From Alopecurus myosuroides (Eukaryota > Streptophyta > Magnoliopsida > Poales > Poaceae), in NCBI GenBank assembly GCA_028641055.1, contig CM054058.1, positions 503,395,919 through 503,459,918 of the forward strand: a DNA stretch of 64,000 nt. Direction: 5' to 3'. Within the stretch, counting starts at the first letter, position 1, and every line of letters begins with the position of its first letter. The notes under the pieces are model-generated. The model saw nothing but the letters and a program-made list of their open reading frames with translations, searched no databases and was not told the origin of the DNA. Made by a program: the position numbers and the translations under genes. This document shows, one piece after another, positions 56,989 to 64,000 of this stretch.

Positions 56989-58414
56989 TGATGACTCCCA
57001 AGTGCAGGAGATCAATTGTAGTACCTTTCGATAAGTATTTGAGTGTCGAATCCACGAGGAGATGAAGGTAAGCTATCTATTCTCTAAAGCCCTATAACCC
57101 TCTTATATGGCTGTTTATGCAAAGCAATAAGTTTGACTAAAAGGAACTAACTAATTAAAAGCAAGTGACGTGGAGTGTGGTTTGTCTAGTAACTAGTGAA
57201 GCAAGTTTAAAATGCAAGTAATCCTAAAGCAAGTTTCTAAAGCAAGTTTCTAAGCAAGTTTCACAAGTAGCAAGCATCGAATATCTCAAGTATCTCAAGG
57301 GAGCAAGTGTTCTAGCAATAGGTGTTTCGTTCGTGTGGTTGTCACAATTAGTGAAGCACATGTTTTAGTCTTAGTTGTTTCTTCTAGGAAGGAGCCATGA
57401 ATAGGTATAGTCAAGTAAATGATCTCCAACCCCTTATGATGGATTATGTGGCCAAGTAAATGACTGCACAAGATTGATTAAGACATAAAGTCCCACCATA
57501 GCCTTACGTTCTAAGGTCCCCTATATATATCCCCCAATAACTTAACTTTGTGGCTCGGTCTCAGGTTACTGTCACTCCCAAGTCACCACCACTCCATTAT
57601 GCTACCGGTGATCACCTTACATGCATTCCCCAACATATGCGTGCACTCATATATTGTACATAAAGACAATCATAGAAGATAACAAACTTGTATGCAACCA
57701 ATCAACGAACTATTTCACCATTGCCAAGAAGAATTCACTACTCAAACATAGACGGGGAGACACAATACATCAAGGGAATATAGTATTGCATCATACATCG
57801 TGTTTGCCAAGAGATTACAGTGGAGAGATGGAGCTGATCTTGCTGTAGATGTTGATGATGAACACGCCGGAGGGGGGTGGAGCCCTCCGGGGGTGATCCC
57901 GGCGGCGTTTCCCCCCTCCGATCTTCTCTGGCGGCAGCCTTCTGTCTCTCTGTTTCGTGGTTTCGTCTCTCGGCGCCGCCTCCTCCTCGAAAAGGCCAGG
58001 GGACCCTTTATATAGTCGTTTTGAGGTCACGAGACACTCGGGAGAAGAAGGATCGACGGCATCGGAGCCACGAGGGCAAAAATGGGGCCTCTCATGCGGC
58101 CAAGGAATCTGGCCGCGTGGAGGGTCCTCTTTGCCACCTGGTTGGCCTTTTGGCCCTCTACTTTGGCCCATGGTCTTCGTCTCAAAAATTCTGAACCGTG
58201 CTCTTTGGCCTTGCCCTTTTTGGAGTCGAAGCTCCCGGAAAGTCTGAAACACTAAAAAGTACGTTTTCTGAAAAAACAGGGTTAGTACCAAAAGAAGGGG
58301 GATTGTTCAGAAAATCCCCCAAATAATTATAAAACATGAATATAAGTTGCTAATATGTAGTAAAAACAAGTAAGAACATGCAAAATTCATGTATGCATTT
58401 TACATGCATCAACA
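56989..58414 (-). repeat. LTR 'X', 3' LTR of gypsy element H2
   Basis: 1426 bp, same ends as 1589-3003. TATA at 58006-58015. Compared with copy 1 it has one extra unit of aaagcaagtttct at about 57231-57252. Polypurine tract 58415-58426 follows. Confidence 0.85.
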
Positions 58415-58426
58415 TCCCCAAGCTTA

Positions 58427-61400
58427 ACCCATACTCGTCCTCGAGTATGAAGGTGATAAAACTAACATGGACTTTGCATTTTAAAACAATCATGGAATAT
58501 CAAAGAAGATTATTCATGCTACATATAATCAAATGATTCATAATGTAGATGAGTAGCAACATACAATTCATGTTATAAGAAATATCAAATATGCAAACAA
58601 AGATGCTTCATGAAAGTTCACAAAGTGTATAATGAAATAAAAGCACTATGGACCAAATGCATACACAAAATGAAAAATAAAATCCTATATTGGTCAAAGA
58701 ATAGCATAATGGAGAATAGAAAATATGGTGGACACTTTGGAGAAAATTGAGTAGAGGTAAAACATGATCAAGTCTTATTTAGCCTCTAAATTATTCAACT
58801 AAAATTACTAATTGAAATGTGGTATCCATTGATCTAGGACTCCCATTGCCCCTTTATCACTAGCATCTTAAATGGTGAATGTTGAAGTAATGTTAATGAC
58901 AAGGTGGTTGAAAGCCTCATGCCCCGTGAGTGTGAAAACCTACTCCATGATTACTCAACTTAAGATTCCTAATAAGCTTTGTACACTCATAATAAGTATT
59001 AATGACATCATAGAGAACCGCAAAGAGGTACCTCTTGCCCCATGACATGGAAACAAGCCCATGTCACAATGACAAGACAAACTAACGGAGTAGACTCATC
59101 ATCCTTTTTATTTTCATTCACTATTATGCATAGCTTCTTATTTTATTGTAGGATGTGTTGTAGAGTCACTCAAGCTGTAAGTAAATTTCCACCATGATAA
59201 AGCATGGCTTGGGTTAGCGGCCCAATGCGTTTCTCTAGTCATATAGATACTTACTCATCAAAACTTACTATTCCTCTATTTCATTTCGGCATGGCAGGAG
59301 TCCAAAAACAAAAGTACATGATATCAACCAAATGTAAATTTTTGTGCAATGTTGAAAGCTTTCCGGTGATACACGTTTATAGCTAGCTCCCAACCACACA
59401 CTTTTCAAACGCAAAACTTGTGGCTCCCATTATTGGGTCATGTTTATTAGATGCATAAAAAGTAAAGTGTGCCTTCAAAAGTTCGTGAGAGTCCTATCCC
59501 AAGTTCAACCCATGAAAATTAATAAAGTGAATATTTTAATTTAGAACATAAATAACACAATAACATGGTGAACATACTCGGAATAGCAATGAAGCTAATG
59601 GGAAGATATGGTGGACTCACTAGAAATACTTGGCTAAGGAGTGTTGGAAACAAGTTTTTTACTTGTTGGAATTTTTAAATTTTTGGCTAGCAAGAGGGAG
59701 ATTGTTGACCAGCTACTATGCATGCATATGTCAATAGAACTACTCATTTCATGACAAACTAAATAAACCAGCAATTAACATCAAGGACATGAATAAGAGA
59801 TAGCTCAAGACAACATTATTGCAAATTTCTACACATAAAAAGCCCATAAATCATGCAAACATATGTAGCTCTTCAAATCAACCATGGCATCCCTATTCCA
59901 AATCATAATACTAGCATCCAGTACATTCCAACCCCAAACTCCAGTAGCTCAATCTCATATAAAATGATGGGTGTGGTCTTATCAAAACAAAAATAAAAAC
60001 AAAAACTAGACGCTTCAAGTCTCTACGATAAATGCTTTGCTTAGAAAAACAGAAAGTAGACGTGTGCTAACCAAAAGAGTGTAGCTCCAGTAGGGTGTTC
60101 ATCACATCTCCAAGCTTATGTATTTCACCATTCTTGGATGTCTTGAGGCGCAGCTCCTCTATTCCCGGTGAGAAAACTTCACAAAAGATGTTTCTCCCAT
60201 TCTTTTTCTATGGAGTGAGATTAGCAAGGACAAACAAATCACATGATTGCTGTGCAAAATTCCGAATCAAATGCTCCAGTAGATAGACAATAAGGTTAAT
60301 TATGTTGTATGTTCACTCTCTTGCTTGAAAGAATCATGGAAATTCGATTCCCAAGCCCAAAGAGTGCATAAAACAAAAGAAGGCATAATCTGTCCAGAAA
60401 AGCAACAGCAGCAAAACAAACGTTTTTTCCCTAAGCTAGTCTCGTCAAAAAATTAAGCCAATTTTTTTCTTACAGAGGACGAACAATTGCAGAACATACT
60501 AAAATATTAGCTTAATCCGACATACCAATAAAAAACGTAAAATCATACGGTGAGCAGACTCGTGCTGAAACAGAAATTTCATGCACTAGGATAGCAACTT
60601 ATAAGTCCAAATGGGTTTGACTTGACTCTTTATTGATAACTCCAGAATTAAAACAAAAACAACTAATCTCTTGAGACAGAAAAAGGACACTAGGAAAATC
60701 CAAACAAAAAAAAACCGGGTTGCCTCCCGTAAAGCGCTTTCTTTATAGCCATATAGCTAGGCTTTACTTACTTAACATCATGATGGTTGGAGTGAGGTGG
60801 CTCGGCATCTCCAAGCTTGGATTCTTGTACTTATTTGATACATGTAGGGTGAGCCCAGGGGTACATCCCCAAGCTTGATTGGTTGTCCCTCTTGATCTTT
60901 GCTCATCTCACTCAACTCTTCCTCCTGAAAAATTCTTCTTACACAAATCTCAACATAAAACTTGATTAGAGGGGTTAGTGCCTCAATAAATAAAATCCAC
61001 ATAGGTACAGCAAAGACACATCATGAGTTTATTCTAAATATTAACTACTGTTACTACAGTTGTGCATTGCTCCTTGATCAAAAGAACCACACAAAACACA
61101 AGTAACGAGAGCAATGCAAAATAAAGACATAATCTGCCAAAAACTGAACAGCCCATAAAGAGTGAATTTTTAGAGGCAATTAAGTTGCTCAAATCAGAAA
61201 ACTTAAAACTAATGAAATATGCAGTGATAAATAAATATTGATTCCGTAAATTACCAGGTCAAAATTCCACTTCTATGATTTTAAACATTTTTCGCAGTGA
61301 AGTTCAGGAATCTGTTTTCTTGACAGCTAATTACTATTGTTTAATCCTATCTCTCATATAAGATTATTCTTGCCATTTAAGATGAGAAATAAGACAGAAA

Positions 61401-61615
61401 TTGATGTTACAGTAGTGAACTAATATTTTTATTGTTTTTAGCTTTGGAAAAAGTTTTAATGATAGAGACTTTGCAATGGTTTCATTGGCATGAACAACAC
61501 ATGTTCAAGGTCGACCCCAACTTCTCCATTACTCATCCTTCTCATTTACTTTCCCAAATTTTTTATAAAATGAAAATCTTAAACTAAATGATACATAACA
61601 GTAGGTAAAGGCATT
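58427..61615 (-). other. H2 post-pol region, uninterrupted
   Basis: 3.2 kb corresponding to 3016-3253 + 4134-4290 + 13518-16310 without any insertion. It serves as the empty-site control for the solo LTR and the LARD-like element. The post-pol frame of H1 (14762-14995) is present at about 60078-60300 with one stop. Nothing else codes. Confidence 0.7.
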
Positions 61616-62164
61616 TTACATGTTGTAAAGACATTGTGGCTCTAGATCTGAAGATGTAACCTGGCAGAAATAGCTCGAAACAGAAACACGAAGAGAAAAC
61701 GATATATGGACCTCGGGGGTCCGGGGGATTATATAGCAAAAATATGCGTAACGAAAGGAAAGTCCAGGTCGAAAAAGGGTCGAAGAGGGGCTCCGGGGCT
61801 CCCACACCATAGGGTGGCGCGGCCAAGGGTGGACCCATGCCCCCACATGGTGTGGTGCCTCCAGGCACCGTCTCCAACTCCACATCGGCTCGGTATTTGC
61901 CATATTTTCCAAAAATAAATACTTTATAACTGAAAATTTAATCCGAGAACTTTTTCTTAACAGAACTGTTACGTATTCCAAAACACACTCTGCAGATTCT
62001 GAAGTCTTCCCTCCGATGAATTTCTCCGGAGTCATTACTTGAATAACATAAACATCTTCATCATAAGGATCCCCAGAAATATAATGTTTGAGTATTTGAC
62101 CATTTACCACTTGTGTAGTGTTATCTTTGAGGGAAGCAATTTTGATTGCACCCGAACGATACAC
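61616..62164 (-). pseudogene. H2 integrase C-terminal tail
   Basis: Starts at the GTG codon of VYRSGAIKIASLKDN and matches the H1 tail 16311-16858. Upstream it is put out of frame by the 8-bp footprint at 62164-62179. Confidence 0.75.
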
Positions 62165-62179
62165 TTCTTCTGTTCTTCA
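62164..62179. other. Excision footprint of a hAT-like MITE
   Basis: cttcttctgttcttca: two copies of the 8-bp target cttcttca with the touching bases a|c changed to t|g. H1 still has the MITE at this site. The footprint adds 8 bp to the integrase frame. Confidence 0.75.
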
Positions 62180-62390
62180 ATAATATAAGGTCCTTCCCAT
62201 ATGGAGAGTAATTTTACTGCAAAAAAATATGAGACGAGACCGATACAATAGAACTTCCTCACCAACATAAAACTCTATTTTTAAGGATTCTTTTATCATG
62301 CCATTGTTTAACTTTCTTTTTAAAGATCTTGGCATTTTCATAAGCTTCACATATCCATTAATCTAAATGATTCAAATCAACACCCATCTA
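62180..62390 (-). pseudogene. H2 integrase remnant, 5' truncated
   Basis: Encodes the stretch from LDLNHLD to GPYIIEE. At about 62382-62390 it joins directly to RNase H sequence (IRWV), so the zinc-binding and core integrase domains are deleted. Confidence 0.75.
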
Positions 62391-62740
62391 ATAAGCCTAG
62401 ACTAAGCATCTTTCTTTTCCATAAGGTATCTAATAGCAGCATGATTAGTATGAATAGCAACCTTTGAGTCAACAATATAAGGCCGAAACTTATCACATGC
62501 AAAAACTATAGCTAAGAACTCTTTTTCAGTAGTAGTATAATTCTTTTGAGCAGCATCAAGAGTCTTACTAGCATAATGAATAACATTCAACTTCTTGTCT
62601 ACGCGCTGTCCAAGAACATCACCTACAGCAAAATCACTAGCATCACACATAATTTTCAAAGGTAAATTCCAATCAGGCGGTTGCACAATAGGATCAGTAG
62701 TTAAAGCCTTCTTTAAAGTTTCAAAAGCTTCCTTACAATC
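62391..62740 (-). pseudogene. H2 RNase H
   Basis: Frame 62402-62686 shows IMCDASDFAVGDVLGQ with the first catalytic Asp, YTTTEKEFLAIVFAC with the Glu, and IHTNHAAIRYL, where relatives have TDH; the Asp is replaced by Asn. A stop after KKDA truncates it. H1 lacks this domain entirely. Confidence 0.85.
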
Positions 62741-63640
62741 ATCATAAAAAACAAATGGTACATATTTTTGAATAAGATTAGTAAGAGGCTTTGATATTTT
62801 AGAGAAATCTTAAATAAACCTCCTATAAATACCAGCATGACCAAGAACACTATAGATACCTTTAACATCCCTAGGACAGGGCATTTTCTCTATGGCTTCC
62901 ACTTTAGCTATCTCAACTTCAATACCTCTTTAAGAAATTTTATGTGAAAGAAAAATACCTTCATTAACCATAAAGTGGCATTTCTCCCAATTAAGAACAA
63001 GATTAGTTTCCTCACATCTCTGCAAAAATTTGTCAAGGTTGTGCAAACAATTATCAAAAGAAGTTCCATAGACGGAGAAATCGTCCATGAATACTTCCAC
63101 AATTTTTTCACAAAAACCATATCAAATAGCAGACATGCATCTTTGAAAAGTAGGAGGAGCATTACACAAACCAAAAGGCATACGTCTATAAGCATAAGTA
63201 CCATAATGACAAGTAAAGGTTGTTTTCTCTTGATCTTGCTTCCTAACAGCAATTTGAGAAAACCCAGAATAACAATCAAAAAGCAAAAATGAGTTTTCTT
63301 AGACAACCTCTCAAGAATTTCATAAATAAAGGGTAAAGGGTAATGATCTTTCTTAGTAACTTTATTTACCTTTCTAAAATCAACGCACATTCTATAATGA
63401 ACTACTACTATTTGTGTAATGAGCTCATTGTTTTCATTAGGTACAACTGTCATTCCTTTTTTCTTACGGATACAATGCAAAGGGCTCACCCATCTACTAT
63501 CAGCAATAGGAAAAATAATACCAGCATCAAGAAGTTTTAATACCTCATTTATTACCACTTCCTTCATCTTAGGAATTAAACGGCGTTGATGTTCAACTAC
63601 TTTCTTTGCATCAGGTTCAATATTAATAGCATGCTGACAT
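62741..63640 (-). pseudogene. H2 reverse transcriptase, disrupted
   Basis: Gypsy RT in several frames: VVHYRMCVDFRKVNKVTK, THFCF with a one-base loss just after it (H1 has FLDCYSGF), MPFGLCNAPPTFQRC, the shared break CMSAI/YGFCEK, and FMDDFSVYG (63080-63091). Stops follow at SHKIS and YRRFI. The connection to RNase H is kept. Confidence 0.88.
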
Positions 63641-64000
63641 ATAGTAGGAGAAATTCCCTTCCAATCATCAAGAATATATGCAATAGCTCCATGATGTTCT
63701 TCAGAACTCCTAATACTCTTTCCTCTTCTTCACCTAAAAGTTTAGCACTAATAATAACATGATACATTTTCTTATCATCAATATAAGCATATTTAAGATC
63801 ATCAGGCAAAGGTTTTTAATCAAAGACATGATCCTCCTTGGGTAGCAATGTGGTACCCAAGTCTTCCACAGGTAAATTATGTTTCAGTATCACTGTTTCA
63901 CGAAGGAGAATATCGTCGATCTCATTTATCTCTTCCATAAAGACCTCACTCTCGTGGTCCTCCATATATTGCTACAAAGCATTGTTAGGAGCAAGAGCAA
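63641..64000 (-). pseudogene. H2 protease-RT linker, running off the window
   Basis: Minus-strand blocks LPDDLKYAYIDDKKMYHVII, then upstream LPVEDLGTTLLPKED and EINEIDDILLRETV. This is the part of pol between protease and RT that H1 has lost. Frames are broken in two places. The element continues beyond the window end. Confidence 0.75.

Noticed and set aside
1..64000. CRISPR arrays, bacterial operons, ribosome-binding sites or phage genes
   Set aside because: The window is plant nuclear DNA; no spaced palindromic repeats or prokaryotic gene organisation were seen.

Overview
The window is transposable-element-rich nuclear DNA from a grass, most likely a Pooideae cereal or forage relative. This rests on the gypsy, Tat-type and CACTA families, the GGTCCCGGTT-type CACTA subterminal repeats, the Stowaway end CTCCCTCCGATCC and the deep nesting of LTR elements; the species cannot be named. 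No intact host gene is evident. Almost every base can be assigned to a mobile element, and five insertions can be delimited to the base by perfect target-site duplications (TSDs).

Layout. 1-1588 is the inside of a CACTA transposon, carrying a small reverse-strand ORF and a broken TNPA-like gene. At 1589 it is joined to the 3' end of an old reverse-strand Ty3/gypsy element, 'H1' (3' LTR 1589-3003, polypurine tract, long post-pol region, integrase, RT, protease, gag, and on the far side of later insertions gag start, primer-binding site and a 5' LTR at 46327-47066). H1 has been interrupted by: a solo LTR (3254-4128, TSD catac); a coding-free 9.2-kb element with 4.4-kb LTRs (4291-13512, TSD atgtg); a 195-bp hAT-like MITE (16867-17061, TSD cttcttca); and a 25.6-kb insertion, element A (20170-45789, TSD aatac). 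A is a young, gag-less Tat-lineage element with pol on the minus strand and a multi-exon antisense gene on the plus strand. A is itself split by element B (24964-39937, TSD cgggt), a Tekay-like deletion derivative with 5.0-kb LTRs, and B's right LTR is split by a 3.9-kb CACTA element, C (35591-39536, TSD att). C carries a gene for a protein with two B3-like domains and about 25 subterminal repeats.

47067-52968 is low-copy-looking DNA with a Stowaway MITE, short direct repeats and possible exon remnants. 52969-55874 is a direct 1.47-kb tandem duplication spanning the left end of a CACTA. From 55.4 kb to the window end comes a second copy (CACTA, LTR, post-pol region, 'H2' pol) of the start-of-window segment. 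It shares the same LTR/CACTA junction and the same RT lesion but lacks all the later insertions. It serves as a natural empty-site control and shows what looks like a textbook hAT excision footprint (62164-62179) where H1 still holds the MITE.

Functionally, the only protein sets that ever worked together are the retroelement gag-pol sets (all disabled), the Tat antisense gene with its own TATA box (disabled by three stops), and the CACTA proteins. The two most unusual objects are the B3-protein CACTA and the paired retroelements whose LTRs make up nearly the whole element and carry tRNA-like A/B-box motifs.
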